Assembly (NCBI GenBank): GCA_030761205.1
Contig: JAULJL010000027.1
Location: 17,424,501-17,488,500 of the forward strand
Origin: Fremontodendron californicum
Lineage: Eukaryota > Streptophyta > Magnoliopsida > Malvales > Malvaceae
Length of the DNA: 64,000 nucleotides
Direction of reading: 5' to 3'
The notes below the pieces were generated by a model that saw only the letters and a program-made list of their open reading frames with translations, did no database searches and had not been told where the DNA came from. Positions 1 through 12,100 of the stretch are shown here, piece by piece. How positions within the stretch are numbered: position 1 is the stretch's first letter; every line of letters starts with the position of its first letter. The position numbers were made by a program, and so were the translations under genes.

Positions 1-2378
1 TATTACTATGCATGTTCATTATATTTTAGGTCTAAGCCATATTGGTATTTCCATGCATATTGAGTCTTAAATCATATTGGTATTGTCATGCATTACTATG
101 TTATTTAGGTCTTAGGTTACATTAGCATTTTCATGCATATTCATAACATATTAGGTCCAAGTCATATTTGCATTATCAAGCATTGCATGCATATTAAGTT
201 AGGATAGCATTTATTGCCATGCAAACTCATGCTAGGTATTTAGGTTATCTTGAATTGTCATGCATTTCCTTTACCATTTTGTGCTTTAGACCATGCATTT
301 CAGACATTTCATTTGCTGTATGTTCATGCATTCCATGTCATTGTCACATGATTTATGACTTAGACCAATCAATGGCTCAAAGTCATGCTCTCTTGAGCAT
401 ACTTGTGAAAAATTAAGGAGTTGTCAAATTGATTATTCCACCTTTGTGATTTTTTTACTTAGACAATTTTTGTCCAAGGTTTTTAAATGTTTTAGCTACT
501 GTCCTTAGGTCTTTAGGATGATCTCCAACAATTTTACTTTGATTTTTAAATGATTTGACAAAACAGCTTTTTTCACCCAGTACTCGAACTTCTCCGATTT
601 TTCTGGGTAGTCATCTTTAATCAGAAAATTAAGCCATTTTTTTCTCATGTAATTTTACATGTTCTGAGTCTCCAGTATTGTTTTTAGATTTTTTTTTTGA
701 ATTTTTAAAAATAGGCAAAAAAATTGTGTGTCAAAACCGAACAGTAGAGACAGATTTGAAATCAAAAGAGGAATAATGGTTGAATTTGGCTAAGGCATTT
801 AGAGGGGGTTGGTTAGAAGCTTTAGCTACTGTCGTAGGGTAGTTTCTAAGCCTTTTTAAACTTTTAAAATAATTTTATAAATCTTGGGTTAAGGGTGGTT
901 AAATCCGGGATTTTAAACTTAGGAAATTAGAACCATTTTAAAAGGGTTTGGTAAGGGTTTTAATTTTTATTCAAGTGTTTCCTCAAAATTGTTTTCAAAC
1001 AATCACAAAGTTTTTTTTTTTTTAGAAAATCTAATTTGACATATTTTCCTAAGGTAGCCGAATATTTTTTTAATATACGGATTTCTTTAACTAAAGGAAA
1101 AAATACATTTTCATGCATTGCATTTTCCATGTTCATGCATTTTATTTAAATGTGTGATTTTTGCTATGATATTTTCCATGGAATTATTATTATTTTGATT
1201 CACATTTTATGATTTTATATTGTTTTCCATATGATTTTGAATGTGTCATGATATCCCATATTTTTTATTTAGTCATTTATTTTTATCGCATTATTTAGCA
1301 TATACTATGTTCATGTATTTTTATTTTATTTTCATGTATATTTTATGATAGCATTATTTTATGTTTCATTTCATTTCATCATATTCCATGTCATTTAGAT
1401 TATATTATTTAAAATATGCCATATCATTTACATTTTTCATGTCATTTATATCATTTCATTTAGAAAATATCATGTTACTTAGGATATTTCATTTCATTTA
1501 GAATATATCATATTACTTAGGATATTTCATTTCATTTAGAATATATCATGTGACTTAGGATATTTCATTTCATTTAGAACATGCTATGCCATTTAAATTA
1601 TATCATATCATTTAGGTTGTATTATATTATCTAGACTTTGCTATGTCATTTTATTTATGTCACACATATTCATATTCATATATATTTTTTTAAATGTTTT
1701 TTGAAAAAAGATGATGATTTTCAATAAAATAAAGATATTCCCGAGTTAAAATAATTCATGAGTTCTTTGCCGGGTTTGCTGGGGAGGATATCATCAATTA
1801 TCATTAATAACGGAATATCTTCTTTAGAACGATAATGATTCGAAATTTTTTTCAAATTAATAAAAATTTCTATATTTTGCCACGTTTGTTGGGGAATATA
1901 AGAAAATTTTGAATTAATAAATTCTGGGTCATTTTCAATTAAAATGGAATTATTTTTCTTAAAAATTGGGAATTAATTTGATATACCAAATTTAAAATCG
2001 ACTTTTTACCGAGACTTGAGATAACACATGATTAATAAGGTACCGTTTTATACGGGCGTTGTGGGGGTGCTAATCCTTCCCCGCACTTAACCAAGTCCCG
2101 AACCCGATTCTTTGATTTTCTCTGATTTATAACGCAGACTTGAAATTGATTTTAAAAATATTTTAATTAATTTTAAAATATTTTACAAAACCGGTTTTAA
2201 TAGGTGACCGATCACACCTAGCTAAAAAAGATTGGTGGCGACTCCATGTCTTTTTACGAGGCCGTTTTCATACCCTCGATCTTTTATTTCAATCTAGAGG
2301 AATTAAGTCATCTTTTTCTCTGCTTCTGTTTCCTCCTCACTCGAACGGGTCCCCTCGATCGGGATCACGTAGTGACAA
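1..2378 (+). mobile_element. Probable 3' part of an LTR (Tat/Ogre-like Ty3/gypsy)
   Basis: The first 1.7 kb is extremely rich in CATGCAT and TCATTTAG-like words. The stretch 2040-2378 then resembles the R-U5 part of plant Tat/Ogre-lineage LTRs: a GGGGGTGCTAATCCTTCCCC block (about 2063-2082), a nearby CCCGAACCCGA block, then TTGGTGGCGACTCCA (about 2231) and an end near GTAGTGACA (about 2378). No primer-binding site follows, so this is a solo or 3' LTR rather than a 5' LTR. The left end lies outside the window or is not recognisable. No gag or pol coding is seen. The family assignment rests on remembered motif similarity and is an inference. Confidence 0.5.
1443..1594. repeat. 38-bp tandem repeat, about four copies
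   Basis: Four successive units of about 38 bp begin near 1443, 1481, 1519 and 1557. Each carries TATTTCATTTCATTTAGAA followed by TATCAT and TTACTTAGGA with few substitutions. The array lies inside the probable LTR and fits the subrepeats often seen in the U3 region of large plant LTRs. No coding potential is visible. Confidence 0.8.
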
Positions 2379-5300
2379 TAATTATCAAACATTAAAAAAA
2401 TAACAAATATAAAAACTCCCAAATAAAGTTTAAAAAAATTGATACCCACCCAACCCGAATTTACTATAAAAACCAAGGTTGAATGAACTTATAACTAAAG
2501 ACCAACAATTTCACTCATATAGATATCAAATAAACCCCCAAAAAAAAAAAACTCTAAACAAAACCTAATATAATTCATAATAATTCATAAAAAAACTAAC
2601 AAAATTTCAAAGCACCGCTTAAATTAGTTTTAAAGTATAAAATAAATATAACTATAGTGTTTTTTATTATTATAAAATTATTTATTTATTTTATTAGTCT
2701 TGAATTGATCCTTATTTTGAGATGATAAAACATTAAATTAAATAACTTGATTAAGTACTATGACAAGGTTTATTTAATACAAGCTTTTAAAATTATATCA
2801 TTTTGTTATTAAATAAAAATTAGTCTTTAGAGTTGATTTTGAAATAAAATAAAGTCCAACATTTTAATTATATATTTACTTTTAGACTTAAGAATTGCTT
2901 TGGAAATTCACAATATTTGTTTTAATATTTTGGATTAATTTCCTTTCTAAAAATACAAGTTTTTAAATGAAATATTGGTCAAATGATTTTTAGGTAAAAG
3001 TCAATCCTTTTTAAACGAGAATATGTAGAATTTTGAGTTTTTTTTTTTAAATAAAAGGATCGACCCCTTTGGAAGGGATTGATCCGTTAAAGTGGAGGAA
3101 AAGAAGAAGGAAAAAAAAAAAGACAAGAATCTTGAGTAAAAAAAATGAGAAGAAGAGTAAGAGGAAGGATTTTTTTGATGAAAAAAGAAGAGAGAAATTT
3201 TCGAGCATTTGCATCATTTGGTGGGCATTTGCATCATCATTTTGGCCATGGCATTTGCATCATTAAGATAGATTTTTGCATTTGAATCTTTGTAATGAGC
3301 ATTTACATCATTGCATTGACATTCTCATCATTGAGATGGACATAAACATTCACATTTGCATTGTTATGTTATGTTAAACATTTGAAAATTTCGATACAGA
3401 GAGTAAGACATAGATAGAAGATGGTTTTCGAAGATTTCAAAGAAATAATTTGAACAAGATGGAAGATAAGGTAAAAGGAAAAGATAAAGATAAAGAATCG
3501 AAGAGAACAAATTTTGAGTAAAAAATAACAAAAAATGGAGACTTTTTTTTGGTAATTAATGGATATTTGCATTAATACAAAAATAAAAAGGTTATCAAGA
3601 TTTTTTTTTTTTTTTAAAATGGGTGAGATGAAAAAAGAAGAAATGTGAATAGACAAAAGGGAAATGAATTTTTAAAGTTGCAAATTTGAAGTGAATTGTT
3701 TCAAAGTTTTGGAGCTGATTTTTAAAGTTGCACATATGAATTTTTAGAGTTGTGGATCGAGTAGTATATTTTTCAAAGGTTAGGAATTTTTTAAAAGCAT
3801 TTTTCGAATTTTTAAAAAAAGTTATAAGATCTCTTGACACAATTTTTATGACCTCCACGCATGATTATCAAGTTCTTCGGGCATAATATTAAATCTTCCT
3901 AGTATGATTCATGAAAAGCCTTCGAGTATATTTAATTTTTAAAGTTGAGATTTTTCTTTTTAAAATTATGAAGCCTTGAAGGATGAGTATTTTTTAAAAA
4001 TTAGCATTTTCGTTTCTTGGTTAACTTTCAAAACCTTCCAATATCATTTTCAAAGCCTCGATTATCTTCTTAGAGTCTTTGAGTACGAGTCGTAGATCAC
4101 CTCCGGATATAATTTTAAAATCTCTGTGTACAATTTCTTTAGAATCTCAAAAGTTCTTTCTAGATTATGTTTAAAGTGGTGGAGCCTCGAAAGAGTAGGT
4201 TTTTCAAATTCTTTTAGAATTTTGGAATTTCAATGGAGTACTTTTTGAATTCCTTGTCTTTTCCAACACGGAGAAAATAGTTGTCTATATCATTGTCTAT
4301 TCTTGATTCTTAGCAATGTGTAAAGAGGAACAGTTGTAGATATCTAATTTTGTCTGGGTCCTTAAATATGTATTTCAAAATTATCGTAGTAAATCCTATA
4401 ATTCTTAAGCAATTCTCATTTTCATCTTTTGAGTCAATCTTTGTTTAGACTTTTCGTTAGTTGGCTCGATTCATAATTGGATTCACTTTATTAATTGAGC
4501 TTGAATTATTAATCCGAGTTAATTTGGTAAATGAACTTGATTTGCTAATTAGGTTCGGTTTATAGAATTTGACATAACTTATTAATTGGATCAAACAAAA
4601 ATACAAAAATATAAAACTAGAAAAATGAAAATTGTAAGAAATACAAGAAATTACAAAACAAAACAAAAATAGGAAATAGGAAGGAAAAAAAAAAGGGCGG
4701 CTTGGTAGCAGGAATCAAGTTTTCAGTTGTCCATGTCCTTTTTCCCTTTTCTATGACCCTTCCCCTTATTGTCACACCAAAAACCTCATATTTCTTTCCG
4801 ACGTACAACATACCTCACTAGGGAACTACCAATCTCATAAAATATAAGATTTATTTTTTTACTCTTCAAAAGAACAAACACATAGGCAGATTACACAAAA
4901 AGGAACACGAAAAATTGAGAGCATAAAAATTGCCCAAAAATGCTCTGCCTCCGTATTTATCTCCAACACAAACCTTTATTTTCTTAAGCTTTTTAATATT
5001 CTCAAAACCACCTGACCTCCACAACCTTCACCAACCTCCAAAAAGATATACACCATTACAACTATAAACCATCATCAAACATAACCCCTAAACTCACTAC
5101 TGTTATTATCAATCGCTACTAGTATCACCGCAAAATAAACCACAAAAGGCCATAACCTAATCACCACCACAAGCTCTCCTAAGTCTAGCATTAAACCTTG
5201 AGCACTAACCAAAAAACACACACCTAACCTAGGACCACAACCACTATCACTATCTTAAAACAATCAACCTCAATCCTCCAGGGGGGAAGCAACACAACCA

Positions 5301-5610
5301 GAACCAAAAAAAGAAGAGAAATCAACAAACAAAAGATACACAGTCGAACAAAAAAAAAAGAGAAAATATGGTTGAGTTTTTCATATTAGGTTTTCGTTTG
5401 TTAAAATTTTGAATTTTTGTTCAGGTATAGGAAAAATTGTAAAAAGGCTTTGGGAGACGATGAACGATGGCTAGAGGAAGAAAGAGGATTTTGGATTTGA
5501 AATAATTTCAAGTTTTTAAAGTTTGTTGGGAGGGTTATTTTCTAGTATAGAGCTAGAAAAAAATGCCTTTGCTAGAGACGACGAAAATGGTGGTTCAAGA
5601 CAGTAGAGAG
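2379..5610. other. AT-rich intergenic DNA, no gene seen
   Basis: Long purine or pyrimidine tracts and stop codons occur in every frame. The only local structure is a loose repeat of GCATTTGCATCAT and variants at about 3203-3365, and a degenerate run of TTAATTGG/TTGATTTG-type words at 4450-4600. Short open frames here are low-complexity (Lys- or Phe-rich) and are not convincing genes. The sequence 5281-5610, read on the - strand, continues the pyrimidine-rich sequence of the adjacent duplicated unit and may belong to the same retroelement. Confidence 0.6.
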
Positions 5611-7193
5611 AATTCAGGATGAAGTAAAATGATAGAAAGAAAGAGTAAGGGGATGAGAACAACATACTGGAGTTTCATGCCATTTGGTGCTGTAGAGGTG
5701 AAGTTTTTAGGGGTTGAACCTATTGGCTTTAAGGATAGATTTAGTCTTTTAAAGTATATTTTTTTTGGAAAATCTAATCCAATAAAGTGTTTAGGAGGTG
5801 AAGAGAAAGAAATAAAGCTCATTTTGGTGAGATTTCGATACCAACGACTGGCGGTTGACGACAGAGGACAATGGTCTCCATGACGAGCCAATGCCAAATT
5901 TTGGGTTTAGGTGGCTGGCAGCAGGGAAGGGATGATTTTAGAGAAAGAGGGAGAAAATGAAATAAAAAAAAAATTGGGTTTTATAGAAGCAGCAAAACTA
6001 TTTGTTTAGGGGCAAAAAAAGAAAAGAAAAGAAAACAAGAAAGAAAGTAAAAAATAAAGAAAAAGGAAAAAGAATGAGCATGAGCATGAAGGAAAAAAGG
6101 AAAAAAAAAAAAAAGACCCATATGATTCGAAGGCCTGACCTAATACGTTTGGAGGAGGCCCGACAACATTTAGGCCTTTTGATTTTTGGGTTCAACCCTT
6201 TGAGGTATATTTTAGTTTTAATTTATTCATTTATTTTATCATATTATTTCATCATATTTATATAATATTTAAAATAAAAATGTTTGTGTTAAATGCAATG
6301 TAGATAAATTTTTATGAAAGGCAAATGGAATAAAAATAAAATTTGTGCTTTTTTGATTAAATATTTTGAAAAGTGGTTTTTAGGAAAATTTTGAAGTGTT
6401 CTTAGTTCCTTAATTATTTTCAAGTAAAAATGATTTTTATTTTTTTTTGAGATCTTATCAAAGAGTTGTGAGATTTCAAAAATCATTTTATAAAGAATAT
6501 TTTTCAAAGAATCGAAAAATATGAAAAAAAATAAAGTTTTGAGATTTTAAATAAAAAATAATATTAAAATTGTGAAAAATTAACTCATTTGCATTATGTG
6601 CATTTTTTTATTTTTGGTTAGGCATAGTGAATGTGAGCCTTCGAATATGAGATTTTAAGGAAATTCAAGTAGTGATTCCTTAAAAAAATTCTAGGTAAGA
6701 AAATTTCTCCGCATATTACCAAAGCATTTGGTATTTAAAGGATTTATTTTCACCACAAATGGTCTCATTTAATTAGCCTTTACTTAAATTTATAAATGAT
6801 ATACGTTTTTATTTTATAAAAAATTAAAAAATAACGAAAGTTTAATTCGGTTTGGTTCGAATAATTTCAATTTTTAAATTATGAATAAAATTTTAAACTT
6901 AACCAAATAAAAAACCCGAACCGAAATCAAATCAAACACTATGTCCAAATTACTTTTTTATTTTCTTTATTTTTTTCCTCAAAATTATATTTTAGGGTTA
7001 AGTTCGAAGATACGATTTTCAATTTTAAGTTTCTTTTCATTTTTTGAGAAATTAATTAAAGACTTCCTTTTTCTTTTCATTTTGTTGTTTAACTTTTTGA
7101 ATTTAATAAAGACATCAATTTCATCTTTTTTTTTTTTGTTTTCCCCATTATCATCACCTTCAAACCCCAAAAAAACCCACAATATATCAAGAT
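5611..7193 (-). repeat. Tandem duplication copy 1 (LTR-like unit)
   Basis: This 1.58-kb segment is repeated directly and immediately downstream (7194-8710). Shared landmarks are AATTCAGGAT near the start, ATGAGAACAACATACT, GTGAAGTTTTTAGGGGTTGA, the pair GACCTAATACGTTTGGA / GACAACATTTAG, and an AATATATCA end. Read on the - strand it has a TATA-like CTATAAAACCC at about 5990-5979. Downstream of that lies a pyrimidine-rich stretch and an open frame (5897-5595) with no recognised domain. This organisation looks like an LTR (U3, TATA, R-U5), but no PBS, polypurine tract or TSD was seen. Confidence 0.7.
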
Positions 7194-8710
7194 AATTCAG
7201 GATTAAGTGAAATGATAGAAAGAAAATGCAAGGAGATGAGAACAACATACTAGAATTTGATGTTATTTGGTGCTGCAAAGGTGAAGTTTTAGGGGTTGAA
7301 ACTGTTGGCTTTAGGGGTAGATTTAGGTTTTTAAGGTATTTTTTGAGAAATCTAATCCTTTAAAGTGTTCAGAAGATGAGCAGAAAAAAATAAAACTTAT
7401 TTTGGCGAGATTTCGACGTCGACAACTGGCGGTTGATGAAGGAGGACAATGGTCGACATGACGGGCCAACGCTAAATTTTGAGTTTAGATGGTTAATGGG
7501 AGGGAAGTGATGGTTTTAGAGAAAAATGAAGAGAATTTAGAGAAAAAGAAAGAAAATAAAATAAAAAATTTGGATTTTATATAAACAACAAAGCTCTACA
7601 TTTAAGGGTGGAAAGAAGAAGGAAAAAAAAAAAGAGAAAAGAGAAAAAACAAGAAAAAGATAAGAATGAGCAAGAAGAAAATAAAAGGGAAAAAAAAGAA
7701 AATAAAAATACCCATTTGATTCGAAAATCTGACCTAATACGTTTGGAAGAAACCCGACAACATTTCAGCCTTCTAATTTTTGGGTTCAACCCTTTTAGGT
7801 ATATTTTAGTTTTTTTTATTCGTTTATTTTATCATATTATTTCATCATGTTTATATAATATTTAAAGTAAAAATATTTGTGTTAAATTTCATGAAAGAAA
7901 AAATTGAATAAAAATAAAATTTGTGATTTTTTTATTAAATATTTTGAAAAGTGATTTTTAGGAAAATTTTGAAATGCCCTTAGTTCCTTAATTATTTCCA
8001 AGTAAAAATGAATTTGTTTGACATCTTGCCAAAGAGTTGGGAGATTTTAAAAATCATTTTATAAAAAAAATGAAAAATGAAAAATGGAGTTTTGAGTTTT
8101 TTTTTTAATGAAAAAGAATATTAAAATTGTGAAAAATTAACTCATTCGCATTATTTTATATTGGTTGCATCATGTGCATTTAATTTTTGATACGTATAAT
8201 GAATGTGAACCTTCGAAAATGAGATTCTAAAGAAATTCAAGTAATGATTCCTAAAATAAATTTTAGGTGAGAAAATTTCTCCAAATGCTATCAACGTATA
8301 GGATATTTAAAAGATTTATTTTTATTACAAATGATCCCATTTAATAAGCCTTTATTTAAATTTATAAACGATATACGTTTTTATTTTATAAAAATTTAAA
8401 AAAATAATGAAAGTATAATTCAGTTTGATTCGAATTATTTTAATTTTTACATTATGAATAAAATTCTGAACTTAACCAAAAAAAAAAAACAAGAATCGAA
8501 ATCAAATCAAACAATATGTCCAAATTAATTCTTTGTTTTCTTTATTTTTTTCTCAAACTTATATTTGAATTGGAAAACAAGTTTTTGAATTTTAAGTTCT
8601 TTTTCATTTTCTGATTTTTTTTTTTCTTTCATTTTTTGGATCTAATAAAAACATCAATTTTCTTTTCTTTTCCTTTTTTTTTCAAACCCAAAAAAACACT
8701 CAATATATCA
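7194..8710 (-). repeat. Tandem duplication copy 2 (LTR-like unit)
   Basis: This is the second copy of the unit at 5611-7193. It is diverged by many substitutions and small indels and is about 65 bp shorter, so the duplication is not recent. The - strand TATA-like element is kept (plus-strand TTTTATA at 7575-7581), but the open frame seen on the - strand of copy 1 is interrupted here. Copy 2 ends exactly where the telo-box-bearing promoter of the EPL-like gene starts, so the duplicated repeat abuts that gene's 5' region. Confidence 0.7.
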
Positions 8711-9164
8711 AACCCTAGATAGCGCCATTTACTTTCCAATTCCGACCAAAAAAATCCCTAATCCCCCAACTCTTATTCTCAACTCCAAATTCGTTCCCCT
8801 TCCTTTACTGTATAGAATTTTGTTTTACTACACACAACCTCAGAGAATTCAGAATCTCTGCCCAGCAGCAATCAAACCCTAGAAACCTCCCGCTTCACTT
8901 TCCCGTAACGCCTCGCCAATGTAAGCCTCTCCAATTTTCAATCTCCGTTATCCAATTCCGTTATTTCCAATCATTCCGCTCCCATCAGTTTCGTTTAATT
9001 TCACTATGAACCAATGCATGCAAAATTTCCCCCTTTTTTTTTTTATTTGAATAATTCAGTGGATTTTCGCTTTGCATTTTTTATTTTATTAGTGTGTTGG
9101 TTTCGATGTGGGATAAGTGAATTGATTGAGAGAGTTGTGAGGGGAAAGAAGAAGGAAGAAAAAA
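8711..9164 (+). promoter_or_regulatory. Promoter and leader of the EPL-like gene, two telo-boxes
   Basis: Two AAACCCTA telo-box motifs (8710-8717 and 8874-8881) precede the start codon. This element is common in promoters of plant housekeeping and chromatin/ribosome genes. A leader intron is likely, with donor CAAT|GTAAGCC at 8921 and acceptor TTCAG at 9059, leaving 9060-9164 as the exon leader. The transcription start cannot be fixed from sequence alone. Confidence 0.5.
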
Positions 9165-12100
9165 ATGAGTAGGCTATCGTTTAGGCCACGCCCATTGGAC
9201 ATACACAAGAAGCTACCGATTGTTAAGTCAGTTAAAGACTTCGAAGACGATGAGACTCCAACTTCCGCTACTCGTAACTCTCAAATGCTCCGTCTTGCTG
9301 CTGCTGAGGTCGAAACCGAGGTACCCTCTTCACTCCTTTTTCCTTCACTTTGCTTTTTATGTTCAAAAGTTTTGTTCTTTATTGTGTTTTTAATATTACA
9401 AAAGTTTTGTTCTTTATTGTGTTTGTAATATTACGGTTTGTAATCACTAGTTCTATTAGCTCAAATTCACTGGCAGTCTGTAATCTTAAAGTAAAGCAAG
9501 ATCATGCAATTTGGTTTTGAATTATTTGCTTTTATATATAAACATAGCTTGTGGAAAAGCAATAATATAAATTAGAGCTTTACAACAGTTGGTGCCATTT
9601 TTATTCAAGAACTTCAGTATGACTTAGCATCTTAGTTTAAGGCTAAGGCTCTGTTTGGTAGATTATTTTGCTACTTGCTTTTTACTTCTTAAAAAGTTGA
9701 TAGAAAGCAAAAGGTAAAGAACTTGATTTCAAAATGGACAAATAATTAAAATGTTACTCTAATTGCAACATAATTAGTCTATATAGAAGTAGAATCATGC
9801 ATAATGTTATCTAAAAATATATATATATATTTTTTATTAATCCTTCAAAAGTGTTGTTTGCTTTTCTTCCGAACAACAACCAAACACACTTTTTGTTGTT
9901 TTGCTTCCGAATGCAAAAAGCAAGTAGCAAAAGCACGAACCAAACAAAGCTTAAGGAATTTAGTCAGTTGATATGTAGATGTATGGTTTGTAGAAATGTG
10001 TGCACACCACAGACTATGGAATTAGATTAATTATACGTATTAATTGTAGTGCTAAAAAAGAGTGCCTTTATCTGTCCCAGAGGAATTGGGTACACAACTC
10101 GTTTTGCTGAATGATTTATTATTAAAACCAACCAAAACTAGGCATAAACAAATTACTTAAGAACACTATGCTAATGAGCAGACTTCTTAAAGATGACTCT
10201 TACTTTTTGTAACTTTAAATGTCTCTATAGTTTCAAAGTTATTAGTTTTACTACATGCCCTTTGTGATAGTACAATATTTGTTTATTTAAATAGATGTAA
10301 TTTTTTTTAGGTACAACCAATCCCTACCAAGAAACTCGCTTCTGAAATACCTACACCTCAGTTTGTTGTTGTGGATACATATGAAAGAGATTATTCTCGC
10401 ACGTTCTTTCAAACCACATCCTATTTACGAGCAAGGGGAGGTTTGTGAAATCTGAAAGATTCCTCTGCTGATACTAAAAAGCTAGTTTGGAGGGTTCTTT
10501 TCTAGTGATATTTCAATTGATGTTAGCATTTGAAAGTCTGTTCTATTATCTGCAGCCCGGGCTGAGATTGGAGAGTTTGTTGAGTATGATCTAGATAATG
10601 AGGATGAAGATTGGCTTCAAGACTACAACAAAGATAAGAAGATTCTTGCACCTGAAAAGTAATTAAGTAAATCTTGATTTTACTATTGCATTTATGCTGT
10701 TCAGTTGGTTGTTCGAGTAATACATTTTTCTTTAAAAAAATTCCTTTTTTTTTCCAGTTATTCACCTGATATTTTGTGTTAAGATTATTTAATTAACTCT
10801 TTTTTTATTCTTTATTTACCCTTGAGTTTGAAGATTGTGGGAAGTCGTCTAGGCTGTTATATCTGTCTAAAAGTGAGCATGAAGAAGCTGATTTCCTCAA
10901 GTTGATCTTATTTCAATCTATGTATCTCTAAAAAACTGCTCGGAATTTATTTTATGCAATTTAAAATTTGTAAGGGATCTGATTTCTGCTCTAATATTCT
11001 CTTTCAGAGGGAATTATACCATTGTTTGAATGATCTAGGGCTTCTTTCCATTTTTATAAGTGGTGTTGTTTTAGTTTCATGGTTCTAGCTTTTTTACCAG
11101 AGGTGGCTGATTCACTTGCTGGAACCATTCAATGAACTAGAAATATCTATCAGCTCCTTCAGCATGCATGCACAGTTTGATGGTGTCTTCTTTTGTTTTG
11201 GCCGCTTTAATCATATACTGGCTATTACCTACTAGATGCAAGCATGATTTTCTCTTCTGGTTTCTTTGTAGCCAACAAGAGCCAATTTCCTACCTTATTT
11301 TATTTTCGAAAATGATAGTGCTATACTAGATGGATAACTAACCCAGACAGAGGGCAAGTGTTCTCGTGGTATTGGTGGATCCACCCTAAATGTTATCATT
11401 TTATACAAGCTCAAATCAGTTCAAGTGTGATTCACTTGCATATCTGCTTAATAAATTCTGCAGTTGTGCTTGCTAATGCAGGTTGGAGAGTTTTATTTTT
11501 AAGTTAGAGGTGTTGGATCATAAAGCTCGGGAAAGAGCAGGAGTTATAACACCTACTCTTGTTTCACCAATTCCTGTGCTGTTGACAATGGATGCTGCTA
11601 TTGAGGTGAATGTTTGTTTTGATTATGCAGATGCTCGCCAATTTGATAGTTTTTTGTCATGCCTCCTTATCTATGCTCATGTCAGACATCATGGTTTATA
11701 TTAATTTTCAACATTTGGAGCTTCCTTCAACTTAAAATGGTCATTTAACTATAGGTTTCAATGATCATTATAAAAATCACCATTCAATAAGTGTAAAAGA
11801 CTCATATATGATTCTCTTATTAAAGATAACCATCCTCTGATGTTATGATGGCTGATGCCCTTGACCGCAATGTTTTCATTTATTCTATTATTTCCACAAC
11901 CAGCAGGTTGGAAGCCCAAGAGTCTATTTTGTCTGTTTTTGGCAATTTTTGATTGTTTATTTCTTGCTCTATTTGTGATTTCCCTACTTGGTGCTCATTT
12001 TAAGAACTTTGATGCAAGATGAAGAGATATTATTGCGCTCAGGATGTTAAATATTTACCCTTATTCTTTACCTCCAAATAGTAAATGTTGTTTGATAACA

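Noticed and set aside
1441..1620. CRISPR-like regular repeats
   Set aside because: Units are contiguous without unique spacers, in a plant nuclear context; it is a plain tandem repeat.
5595..5897. 100-codon open frame on the - strand in duplication copy 1
   Set aside because: It overlaps a + strand frame, has no recognised domain, and its counterpart in copy 2 is broken. It looks like leader or LTR sequence.
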